From positions 1-64,000 of the forward strand of contig URJB01000008.1 of assembly GCA_900548145.1 (NCBI GenBank): a DNA stretch of 64,000 bases, written 5' to 3'. The notes beneath the pieces are model-generated. The model had not been told where the DNA came from. It was given only the letters and a program-made list of their open reading frames with translations, and ran no database searches. A program made the position numbers and the translations under genes. Shown here piece after piece: positions 1 to 7,216 of the stretch. The stretch is from an uncultured Eubacteriales bacterium (GTDB taxonomy: Bacteria > Bacillota > Clostridia > Christensenellales > Aristaeellaceae). Position 1 is the first letter of the stretch. Each line of letters opens with the position of its first letter.

Positions 1-177
1 TCCGCCGTCAAAATGGGCGGGCCTTTTTCCCTCCGCTGCCTATCGCCGCTCTGCTTCGCCGCCGCATGGGTGGGGATGGAACGCAGCCCTTGCGGGTTGG
101 GCTGTGACGGCGCGGCATGGCCGATTCAGCAGGGGCGCCGGCCAGCGGGTTTGGGAAACCGCGTCGGCTGGTGGCGC

Positions 178-381
178 GAGCCGCGAGGCCCGTTGCCGAG
201 CGGCGGTAAAACCCCGGCCGAGCTGCATGTCTCCCTACGCCCCGCGCCCATAGGGCGCGGAGTGGGGTCAAGGGGTACTACCCCTTGCGCGAGCGGCGGT
301 AACTTCGCAGCCAAGCTGCATGTCATTCTAGTACCCTGCGCGCATAGCGCGCAGACCGGGGTGCAGGGGCACTGCCCCTGC
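178..381 (-). repeat. Dispersed intergenic repeat block, locus 1
   Basis: Non-coding mosaic in front of the first gene. Read on the minus strand it holds two copies of a module built around the core TACCGCCGCTCG, each preceded by a short GC-rich stretch resembling GCAGCTTGGCTGCG. The same modules recur on the plus strand at 25790-26057 and, more degraded, at 9685-9735. The phrase GGGGCGTAGGGAGACATGC is shared with the 25798-25816 segment. The block also contains small palindromes, for example around 244-260, 268-286 and 363-381. No convincing gene lies in 1-400; the ORFs there are low-complexity products of the GC-rich repeat. It looks like a REP- or MITE-like family. Confidence 0.6.
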
Positions 382-400
382 CTGCCAGGAGGTTTTTTCT

Positions 401-1654
401 GTGGATGGGAATTTGATTCAGGGAATCATTATGGTCGTTCTGCTGGTGATGTCTGCGTTTTTCTCAGCGACGGAAACGTCGTTTTCCGCGCTGAATCGGA
501 CGCGGCTGAAAAATATGGCCGAAAAGGGCAATAAGCGGGCCGAGGCCGCGCTGAAGCTGGCTGAAAATTACGATAGTCTGCTGTCCTCCATTCTGGTGGG
601 CAATAATATCGTCAATATTTCGATGGCCTCTATCGGCACGGTGATGTTCGTAAACCTGCTGGGTTCGTCTTCGGGCCCGACTGTTTCAACGATCGTGTGC
701 ACGGTGGTGGTGCTGATCTTCGGCGAGATCACGCCCAAGAGCGTCGCCAAGGAAATGCCGGAAAACTTCGCCATGGCCGTAACGCCGGTCATGCGGGTGC
801 TGCTGGTGGTGCTCAAGCCCATAAACGCGGTGTTTTCCGGGTGGAAAAAGCTGCTGTGCCGCGTGTTCCATTTCGAAAAAGACCGTACCTTCTCGCAGGA
901 CGAGTTGCTGACGCTGGTGGACGAGGTGCAGCAGGAGGGCGGCATGAACGAAGACGAGGGCGACCTGCTGAAAAACAGCATCGAGCTGTTTGACGACCGC
1001 AGCCTGACGGATATCCTCACGCCCCGGGTCAAGGTGGAGGGCGTGCCGCTGGACGCCACGCAGGAGGAAGTGGTGGCGATTTTGCAGGAAAGCAAGCATT
1101 CCCGCCTGCCGGTGTATGAGGAATCGCTGGATCATATCGTGGGCATTTTGCACCAGAAGGATTTCTTCCACCGGCTGCAGAAGGGCCCCTGCACCCTGCA
1201 GGAGCTGATGAAGAAGCCCCTGTTCGTGCCGGAAACGGCGCAGGTCAGCACGACGCTCAAGCTGATGCAGCGCACCCGCAGCCAGATGGCCGTGGTGGCG
1301 GACGAGTACGGCGGCACCGCTGGTATCGTCACCATGGAGGATATTCTGGAGGAACTGGTGGGCGAAATTTGGGACGAGCACGATCAGGTGCAGGTCAACA
1401 TCCGCCATGGCAAGGACGGCTCTCTGCTGATCCTTGGCGATACGCCGCTGGACGAACTGGAGGACGCGCTGGATCAGGAGATCGGAGACGCGGACGCCAG
1501 CACCGTGGGCGGCTGGGTGATGGAGCAGACCGAGAATATCCCCAAACCGGGGGATTCCTTCCAGTGGGAAAAGTGGCGGTTTGACGTGCTGAAGACCGAC
1601 GGCCGCCACGTGATGGAGGTTCAGGCCACCGCGCTGCCTGCGGCCGAGGCCTGA
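401..1654 (+). CDS. CNNM/CorC-type membrane protein with DUF21 and CBS domains
   Basis: 417 aa. The GTG start at 401 is set by AGGAGG at 387-392. The N-terminal ~180 residues form a DUF21 membrane domain with several hydrophobic segments and the phrase GEITPKSVAK. Two CBS domains follow (about 200-260 and 270-325; the second contains DEYGGTAGIVTMEDILEE), then a CorC/HlyC C-terminal domain (about 340-410). Family members are linked to divalent-cation (Mg2+/Co2+) export or resistance; the hemolysin name is historical. Domain order and length are normal. The ion handled cannot be told from sequence. It is followed after 25 bp by the glycosyltransferase gene and is probably co-transcribed with it. 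Confidence 0.9.
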   Translation: MDGNLIQGIIMVVLLVMSAFFSATETSFSALNRTRLKNMAEKGNKRAEAALKLAENYDSLLSSILVGNNIVNISMASIGTVMFVNLLGSSSGPTVSTIVCTVVVLIFGEITPKSVAKEMPENFAMAVTPVMRVLLVVLKPINAVFSGWKKLLCRVFHFEKDRTFSQDELLTLVDEVQQEGGMNEDEGDLLKNSIELFDDRSLTDILTPRVKVEGVPLDATQEEVVAILQESKHSRLPVYEESLDHIVGILHQKDFFHRLQKGPCTLQELMKKPLFVPETAQVSTTLKLMQRTRSQMAVVADEYGGTAGIVTMEDILEELVGEIWDEHDQVQVNIRHGKDGSLLILGDTPLDELEDALDQEIGDADASTVGGWVMEQTENIPKPGDSFQWEKWRFDVLKTDGRHVMEVQATALPAAEA

Positions 1655-1679
1655 CGCGATCCTGAAAGGAGGTTCGACT

Positions 1680-2792
1680 TTGGAGCGGAGAATCCTGATT
1701 CTGAGCTGCTTTACGGGCGAGGGGCACAACAGCGCCGCCAAAGCCATGCATAGCGCCTTTGACGCGCTGGAGGTTCCGTCCCGGATCATGGACCCGGTTT
1801 CTTTTCAGGGAAAACACGCCCAGCATTTTATTTCTTCCTTCTATAACGGTATGATCCGCCGCACGCCCAAGGCTTTCGGCGCGCTGTATAAAGCGGGCGC
1901 GCTGTACGACGCTACGGGCTGGGTGTCGCCGGTGTATCTGGCTAACGCGGCCTATGCCGAGCGGCTGAATCGTTTTTTGGAGGCGCAGCAATATACGGAT
2001 GTAGTCTGCACCCACCTGTACGGCATGGAGGCCATGACTGCGCTGAAAAAGCGGGGCAAGAGCGGCATTCCCGCCTATGGGATCATGACGGACTATACCT
2101 GCATTCCCTTCCTGGCGGAAACGGAGCTGGACGGTTATTTTACGCCCCACGAAAGTCTGTCGGAGGATCTGATCCGCCGGGGCCTGCCCGCTGACAAGCT
2201 GCATCCCTTCGGCATTCCCGTTTCGCCGGCCTTCGATTCCCCCCTGTCCCGGCAGGAGGCCCGGGCCAGACTGGGCGTGCCCGGGGAGCAGAAGCTGTTC
2301 CTCATCATGACCGGCGGCGTGGGCTGCGAAAGTCTGCTGGGGCTGTGCGACGCCTTTCTGGCGGCGGCAGACGAGACCATGCTGGCGCAGATTCTGGTGG
2401 GTCATAACGAAAGCCTGGGTGAGACGATTCGGGAGCGCTACGGCGCGGAGGGGCAAATTCGGCCCGTTCCCTTTACCGATCAGGTGCCGGTATACATGCG
2501 GGCCGCCGACGTGATGCTTTCCAAGCCCGGCGGGCTGACCAGCACGGAGGCCGCCGCGGCCAACGTGCCCTTTGTGGCGGTGAAGGCCATTCCCGGCTGC
2601 GAAACCTGCAACGCGGCGTTTTTCCAGCAGCACGGCATGGCGCTGAGCGCCCGGGACGACGCGGAGGCCGTGGCCTTCGCCATACAGCTCGCCATCGATC
2701 CGGAGCGGGCGGAAAGGATGCGCAGGGCCCAGCGGGAGACGCTCCCGGCTCACGCAGCCCACACGATCGCGCAGTTTATCTTGAACCAATGA
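1680..2792 (+). CDS. UgtP/MGDG-synthase-type glycolipid glycosyltransferase
   Basis: 370 aa, TTG start at 1680 with AAAGGAGG at 1665-1672. The N-terminus (ILILSCFTGEGHNSAAKAM) is the typical MGDG-synthase domain start. The C-terminal half carries a GT28-like nucleotide-sugar site (KPGGLTSTEAAAANVPFVAV, about residue 280). Relatives such as UgtP of Bacillus transfer glucose from UDP-glucose onto diacylglycerol at the inner membrane face to make anchor glycolipids. Its stop overlaps the start of plsY by the ATGA arrangement, so glycolipid and phospholipid synthesis are translationally coupled here. The sugar donor and the number of sugars added are unknown. Confidence 0.85.
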   Translation: MERRILILSCFTGEGHNSAAKAMHSAFDALEVPSRIMDPVSFQGKHAQHFISSFYNGMIRRTPKAFGALYKAGALYDATGWVSPVYLANAAYAERLNRFLEAQQYTDVVCTHLYGMEAMTALKKRGKSGIPAYGIMTDYTCIPFLAETELDGYFTPHESLSEDLIRRGLPADKLHPFGIPVSPAFDSPLSRQEARARLGVPGEQKLFLIMTGGVGCESLLGLCDAFLAAADETMLAQILVGHNESLGETIRERYGAEGQIRPVPFTDQVPVYMRAADVMLSKPGGLTSTEAAAANVPFVAVKAIPGCETCNAAFFQQHGMALSARDDAEAVAFAIQLAIDPERAERMRRAQRETLPAHAAHTIAQFILNQ

Positions 2793-3427
2793 TGATCCGC
2801 TACCTGCAGACGCAGGATCCCATGGTCGTATGGACGCTGCATATCGTCGCCGGGTATCTGCTGGGCAGCATCATGTTCTGCCGCTGGATCCCCAGACTGG
2901 TGCTGCATAAGGACGTGTGCGCCCTGAGCGACGACCATAACCCCGGTGCGGCCAACGTGTTTCAGCACTGCGGCGTGGCGGCGGGGCTCCTCTGCCTGTT
3001 TTTCGATCTGTCCAAGGGCTTTCTGCCCGTGTATCTGGCGGCGCATACCGTGGGGATAGAACCTATGCAGTTTGCCGCCGTCATGATGGCCCCGGTGCTG
3101 GGCCACGCCACCGCCCCCTTCGACCATTTCAGCGGCGGCAAGTGCATCGCCACCGCCTTTGGGGTGCTGCTGGCGCTGGTGCCCATGCCCACGGTGCTGT
3201 TTCTGGCCGTGCCCTATCTCTTCTTTTCTGTGGTCTGGGTCATTAAGCCCAACCGCGTTCGCAGCATTGTGGCCTTTGCGGTCTTTGCTGCGGTGGCCTG
3301 TACGTATTATACCGTGACAGGGCTGCGGAGCGTGGGCATGGGCTGCGGCCTGATCGCCGGCGTTGCCATCGTCCGCCATCTGGATCGAGAAAAATTCCGC
3401 CGGGTGAAGGAAAGCGCGGCAGAATAA
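2789..3427 (+). CDS. plsY: Glycerol-3-phosphate acyltransferase PlsY (divergent)
   Basis: 212 aa polytopic membrane protein. PlsY moves the acyl group of acyl-phosphate to glycerol-3-phosphate, the first step of phospholipid synthesis. The three PlsY motifs are recognisable but altered: GSIMFCRW for GSIPFGY, DDHNPGAANVFQHCG for the GSGNxGATN loop, and SGGKCIATAFG for GGKGVAT. DLSKGFLPVYL matches the second motif. The gene starts inside the stop codon of the preceding glycosyltransferase gene. Because of the substitutions it may be a paralogue with altered substrate, and another plsY may exist elsewhere in the genome. Confidence 0.82.
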   Translation: MMIRYLQTQDPMVVWTLHIVAGYLLGSIMFCRWIPRLVLHKDVCALSDDHNPGAANVFQHCGVAAGLLCLFFDLSKGFLPVYLAAHTVGIEPMQFAAVMMAPVLGHATAPFDHFSGGKCIATAFGVLLALVPMPTVLFLAVPYLFFSVVWVIKPNRVRSIVAFAVFAAVACTYYTVTGLRSVGMGCGLIAGVAIVRHLDREKFRRVKESAAE

Positions 3428-3454
3428 AACAGGGGAAAGCGGGGAAAAACGCTT

Positions 3455-5356
3455 TTGAAAAAGTCACCAAAGACCCTTCGGACGGGCACTGCCGCGCTGG
3501 CAGCGCTTTTGATGACCCTCGCTGCCGGGCTGGAGATGACGGTTGCCCGGAAGCTGAACCCGGACGCGGTGGACGCGGGAGGCTTTCTGTATCAGCTCAT
3601 CGGGCGGACGGCCGCTTCCTTTCAGCTGGAGCCGCTGGCCGCGGCATGCGTACTGCTGCTGGCGTTCTGGCTGGCCCGGCGGTATCTGCTTCGCCGGGCG
3701 GAGGGCGCAAAGGCGGGCGAGTACCTGCTGAGCGCTTTTCTGGGCGGCATAGCGCTGCTGTGCGCCGCTATGCGGGCCGGGGAGACCGTTCGTCTGATCT
3801 GGCAGAACAGCTTCCAGCTGTTCAAAAGCCTGCTGATCTTTGCGGGCATGTCCCTGTGGTTTCTGTACGCCCTTCGGGTGCTGGCGGAGGGGCTGAGCCG
3901 TCCCCGAAAAGAGGAACGCTTCTGCGCTTTCTGGGACAGGCATCCCTTCGGGTTCCCCTTTCTGGTGCTGCTGGCCGCCTACGGCTGGCAGATCGCGATC
4001 AAATATCCGGGCGTGATTCATCTGGATGTGGTCATGCCCATTCGGATGGTTCTCGGCCTTTCGCCGAAGAACAACACCTTTCCGCCCACGGGGACGCTTC
4101 TGTACGGCGGCGCATTCCTGCTGGGCGAAAAGCTGGGCAATGTGAACTGGGCATACTTTGTAATCATGCTGTTCCAGTCTGTCAGCCTGATGCTGACATT
4201 GAGCTATGCCCTGTGGCTGATGCACACCCGAAAAGCGCCGCGCTGGGTGCAGCTTCTGGCGCTGACGCTTTTCGCGGTCAATCCTATTTATATCGGCTGG
4301 ATTACCACGCTGGGCAAGGATGCGCAGTACATGGTGTGGATGCTGCTGTTGGGCGTGCTGATGATGGAGTTTCTGGCGGAGCCGGAGGCTTTCTGCCGGA
4401 AGAAATCTCGCTGGGTACTGCTGACGGCGGACTGCCTGCTGGCAGTGCTGACCCGCTACAACGGCGTGTCCGTGGCGGTTCCCTGCCTTGTGGCGATGCT
4501 GATCGTCCTTTGCCGCCGCCCGGCGCTGCGGCGGAGCATTCCCTGTCTGCTGGTGTGCAGCGCGCTGGCCTTCGGCCTGAGCGCGGGGGCCAACGCCGCC
4601 GCGACGCGGCTCTTGGGGCTGGAAGAGGTCAGGTTCTATGACTATCTGTCCATCCCGTTCCAGCAGACGGCCCGAGTGGCCAAGTTTTACGGCGGCGAGG
4701 GCGTAACGGATGAGGAAAAAGCCGCCGTCGATACGATGATCGCTTACGATCAGCTGGTGGAGCGGTACGACCCGGCCCACGCGGACGGGGTCAAGACCAC
4801 CGTGGATGTGCTGGAACGCGGGAAAAATTCCCCGAAGGCCTATCTGCGGTTCTGGTGGAAGCAGCTCCGTCAGTATCCCGTGGATTATCTGGACGCGATG
4901 CTGAATGTGAACTACTGGATGTTCGACCTGCGGCAGAACGTGCCCACCTATCACAGCTATGCGGACATCCGGCAATACACCTATCCCTACGCCTTTCATG
5001 AGACCCGGTTTTTCAACCTGGAAGAGATTCGCCCCTTGATGAGCTGGCAGCGGGCGCTGACGGAATGGTACTTCCGGTTCGACCGGCTGCCCCTGATCGG
5101 GAATTTCGCCAGCATGGGCTTCTGCGTCAACGGCATGATCCTGCTGGCCTATGTTTCATGGATCCTGCGGCGGAGGAAAACGCTGCTTACGATGATTCCC
5201 TCGGCCGTTACGGCGGTGGCCGTCATGTTCTGCCCGGAGGTCTACATCCGCTATCTGCTGCCCGCCATGGCGTCCCTGCCGCTGTGGCTGGCCGCCTTCT
5301 TCCTGCTGCCGGAAAACCGCGCCGCCCCTTGCAAAAGCCCGGCTTCCGTGCTATAA
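3455..5356 (+). CDS. Large polytopic membrane protein (DUF6020-like)
   Basis: 633 aa, TTG start at 3455 (weak ribosome site GGGGAAA). About a dozen hydrophobic helices cover most of the protein. A conserved-looking loop around residues 185-220 reads KYPGVIHLD and then KNNTFPPTGTLLYGG. This resembles the DUF6020 group of clostridial proteins, which look like GT39/GT83-type lipid-linked sugar transferases, but no catalytic residue can be assigned with confidence. Position downstream of lipid and glycolipid genes fits a role in cell-envelope glycan assembly. The stop codon TAA lies within the -10 box of the next operon's promoter. Confidence 0.7.
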   Translation: MKKSPKTLRTGTAALAALLMTLAAGLEMTVARKLNPDAVDAGGFLYQLIGRTAASFQLEPLAAACVLLLAFWLARRYLLRRAEGAKAGEYLLSAFLGGIALLCAAMRAGETVRLIWQNSFQLFKSLLIFAGMSLWFLYALRVLAEGLSRPRKEERFCAFWDRHPFGFPFLVLLAAYGWQIAIKYPGVIHLDVVMPIRMVLGLSPKNNTFPPTGTLLYGGAFLLGEKLGNVNWAYFVIMLFQSVSLMLTLSYALWLMHTRKAPRWVQLLALTLFAVNPIYIGWITTLGKDAQYMVWMLLLGVLMMEFLAEPEAFCRKKSRWVLLTADCLLAVLTRYNGVSVAVPCLVAMLIVLCRRPALRRSIPCLLVCSALAFGLSAGANAAATRLLGLEEVRFYDYLSIPFQQTARVAKFYGGEGVTDEEKAAVDTMIAYDQLVERYDPAHADGVKTTVDVLERGKNSPKAYLRFWWKQLRQYPVDYLDAMLNVNYWMFDLRQNVPTYHSYADIRQYTYPYAFHETRFFNLEEIRPLMSWQRALTEWYFRFDRLPLIGNFASMGFCVNGMILLAYVSWILRRRKTLLTMIPSAVTAVAVMFCPEVYIRYLLPAMASLPLWLAAFFLLPENRAAPCKSPASVL

Positions 5357-5357
5357 T
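5329..5357 (+). promoter_or_regulatory. SigA promoter of the pheST operon
   Basis: -35 TTGCAA at 5329-5334, 17-bp spacer, perfect -10 TATAAT at 5352-5357. It lies in the last codons of the upstream membrane-protein gene, so the -10 hexamer contains that gene's stop codon. Transcription would start near 5364, immediately before the T-box leader. Confidence 0.85.
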
Positions 5358-5363
5358 AGCACC

Positions 5364-5643
5364 GCGTTCCGGCTTCGGGACGCATGGCAATGACGAAGAC
5401 AAACGCCCGATCAACAGCGATTCTCAGAGAGGACGGCAGGAACTCCGCGTTCCTTGCTGCAAGCCGTCCGAATTGGCTGCGGGAAATTCCCTTCCGAGCT
5501 TTTCCCCTGAACCTTTTTCAGTAAGGGGAAACGGTCAGGCCCCGTTACAGGCGAAGAGCGCATCGGCCCTGCGGCCCGTGCGGAATTTGGGTGGTAACAC
5601 GCGGCGTTCAGGCCTCGTCCCATGAGGGGACGGGGCTTTTTTG
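5364..5643 (+). promoter_or_regulatory. T-box leader, Phe-specific, controlling DUF523-pheS-pheT
   Basis: A classic T-box riboswitch. Stem I contains the AGAGAGGAC S-turn element near 5426 and a GGCTGCGGGAAATTC specifier-loop sequence with TTC (Phe codon) at 5487-5489. A Stem III-like hairpin follows around 5500-5532. The T-box antiterminator bulge GGGTGGTAACACGCGG is at 5589-5604; its TGGT pairs with the ACCA end of uncharged tRNA. An intrinsic terminator (5611-5642) completes the switch. Uncharged tRNA-Phe should favour antitermination. The Phe specifier agrees with pheS and pheT downstream, which supports the assignment. The exact 5' boundary is estimated from the promoter. Confidence 0.9.
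5611..5642 (+). terminator. T-box intrinsic terminator
   Basis: GC-rich hairpin GCCTCGTCCC / GGGGACGGGGC with loop ATGA, followed by a run of T. It competes with the T-box antiterminator just upstream and ends transcription when tRNA-Phe is charged. Confidence 0.88.
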
Positions 5644-5679
5644 ATGGCCGAAAACGGCGATGCAGGAAAGGAGAACGGC

Positions 5680-6120
5680 ATGAAAACGCTGCTGATCAGC
5701 GCCTGTCTGCTGGGGGTGAGGTGCCGCTACGACGGCGGAAGCAAGCCTCAGCCCGGCGTGGAGGCGCTGGCGGAGCAATACCGGCTGATTCCCGTCTGCC
5801 CGGAGCAGCTGGGCGGTCTGCCCACGCCCCGGTCTCCCAGCGAGCGGCAGGGCGACCGGGTGGTCAGCCGTCAGGGCCGGGACGTGACGGCGGAATACCT
5901 TCGGGGCGCGGAGGAGGCCCTGCGGCTGCTGGACTTTTTCCACGCGGAGGGCGCGGTGCTCAAGGAGCGCAGCCCGTCCTGCGGGAAGGGCGTGATCTAC
6001 GACGGCAGCTTTTCCGGCGCTTTGACGGAGGGCGACGGCGTGTTCGCCCAGCTGCTTCGGGAGCGCGGCGTTCCCGTGTACGGGGAATCCGACATCCCCG
6101 ACCTGCTGGGAAAAGCATGA
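5680..6120 (+). CDS. DUF523 domain protein
   Basis: 146 aa. ATG at 5680 is chosen because of AGGAAAGGAG at 5664-5673 and because the family begins with a short hydrophobic strand (KTLLISACLLGVRCRYDG); a TTG at 5641 sits in the terminator tail and is unlikely. Family hallmarks visible: the early CLLG.xCRYDGG, CPEQLGGLPTPR around residue 45, and LKERSPSCG with a conserved cysteine near residue 100. The function of DUF523 is unknown; the conserved cysteines suggest metal or sulfur chemistry. It is the first gene behind the Phe T-box and lies 53 bp upstream of pheS, so its expression should rise when Phe-tRNA charging falls. Confidence 0.85.
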   Translation: MKTLLISACLLGVRCRYDGGSKPQPGVEALAEQYRLIPVCPEQLGGLPTPRSPSERQGDRVVSRQGRDVTAEYLRGAEEALRLLDFFHAEGAVLKERSPSCGKGVIYDGSFSGALTEGDGVFAQLLRERGVPVYGESDIPDLLGKA

Positions 6121-6173
6121 ACTTCACCATTCCCATTCCATTTTGATGAAACGATAGAAGGAGGAACCTCATC

Positions 6174-7202
6174 ATGGCAGTGACAGATACTCTGCGGGAA
6201 CTGCGGGAGCAGGTGGAACAGAACCTCTCCGAAATGAAGGACACCGCCGCGCTGGACGCGCTGCGCGTCAAGGTGCTGGGCAAGAAGGGCACCCTGACCG
6301 AGCTGCTCAAGGGCATGGGCAAGCTGGCCCCGGAGGAACGGCCCCAGGTGGGCGCGCAGATCAACGAGGCGCGCCAGTGGCTGACCGAACGCATGAACGA
6401 GCGGCAGGACGTGCTGCAGAAGATGGAGCGGGAAGCCGCTTTGAAGGCGGAGACCATCGACGTGACCGAACCCCGCCGCCCTGTGAAGGTGGGCAGCGCC
6501 CATCCCATCACGCTGGTGATGGACGAGCTGATCGACTGCTTCACCGGCCTTGGCTTCGAGGTGATGGAAGGTCCCGAGGTGGAGCTGGATCACTATAATT
6601 TTGAGCTGATGAACCTGCCCAAGAACCATCCGGCCCGGGACGCGCAGGATACCTTCTATATGGACGACAACATTGTGCTGCGCACCCATACCAGCCCCAT
6701 GCAGGCCCGCGCTATGCTGACCCGCAAGCCGCCCATCCGCATCATCTGCCCCGGCCGCGTGTACCGCGCCGACGAGGTGGACGCGACCCACAGCCCCGTG
6801 TTCCATCAGATGGAGGGACTGGTGGTGGATGAAAACGTCAGCATGTCCGACCTGCGCGGCACGCTGGAGGCCTTCGCCAAGAAGCTCTACGGCAGCGACG
6901 TATCCACCCGCTTCCGCCCCAGCTTCTTCCCCTTCACCGAGCCCAGCGCCGAGGTGGACCTGACCTGCTCCGCCTGCCATGGCAAGGGCTGCCGCATCTG
7001 CAAGGACACCGGCTGGGTGGAAGTGCTTGGCTGCGGCATGGTGAACCCCAAGGTGCTGGAAATGTGCGGTATCGACAGCCACAAGTATTCCGGCTTCGCC
7101 TTTGGCATCGGCCTGGAGCGCATCGCCATGAAGCGCTACGGCATCACCGATATGCGTCTGCTCTACGAGGGCGACGCCCGTCTGCTGGGACAGCTTCGCT
7201 AA
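6174..7202 (+). CDS. pheS: Phenylalanyl-tRNA synthetase alpha subunit
   Basis: 342 aa, ATG at 6174 after AGAAGGAGG. PheS is the catalytic subunit of the (alpha-beta)2 enzyme that charges tRNA-Phe. An N-terminal coiled coil (about 1-85) binds tRNA. The class II core follows, with motif 2 around RVYRADEVDATHSPVFHQME and the Phe-pocket segment FRPSFFPFTEPSAEVD. A Cys-rich insert (CSACHGKGCRIC) precedes motif 3 (FAFGIGLERIAMKRYGI). Length and motifs are normal. It is followed by pheT after 14 bp and controlled by the Phe T-box upstream. Confidence 0.97.
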   Translation: MAVTDTLRELREQVEQNLSEMKDTAALDALRVKVLGKKGTLTELLKGMGKLAPEERPQVGAQINEARQWLTERMNERQDVLQKMEREAALKAETIDVTEPRRPVKVGSAHPITLVMDELIDCFTGLGFEVMEGPEVELDHYNFELMNLPKNHPARDAQDTFYMDDNIVLRTHTSPMQARAMLTRKPPIRIICPGRVYRADEVDATHSPVFHQMEGLVVDENVSMSDLRGTLEAFAKKLYGSDVSTRFRPSFFPFTEPSAEVDLTCSACHGKGCRICKDTGWVEVLGCGMVNPKVLEMCGIDSHKYSGFAFGIGLERIAMKRYGITDMRLLYEGDARLLGQLR

Positions 7203-7216
7203 GGAGGGAATGAACG

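Noticed and set aside
1..400. Open frames of about 60-170 codons at the window start
   Set aside because: They cover the dispersed repeat block, lack clear ribosome sites and are composed of Arg, Pro and Gly-rich repeats.
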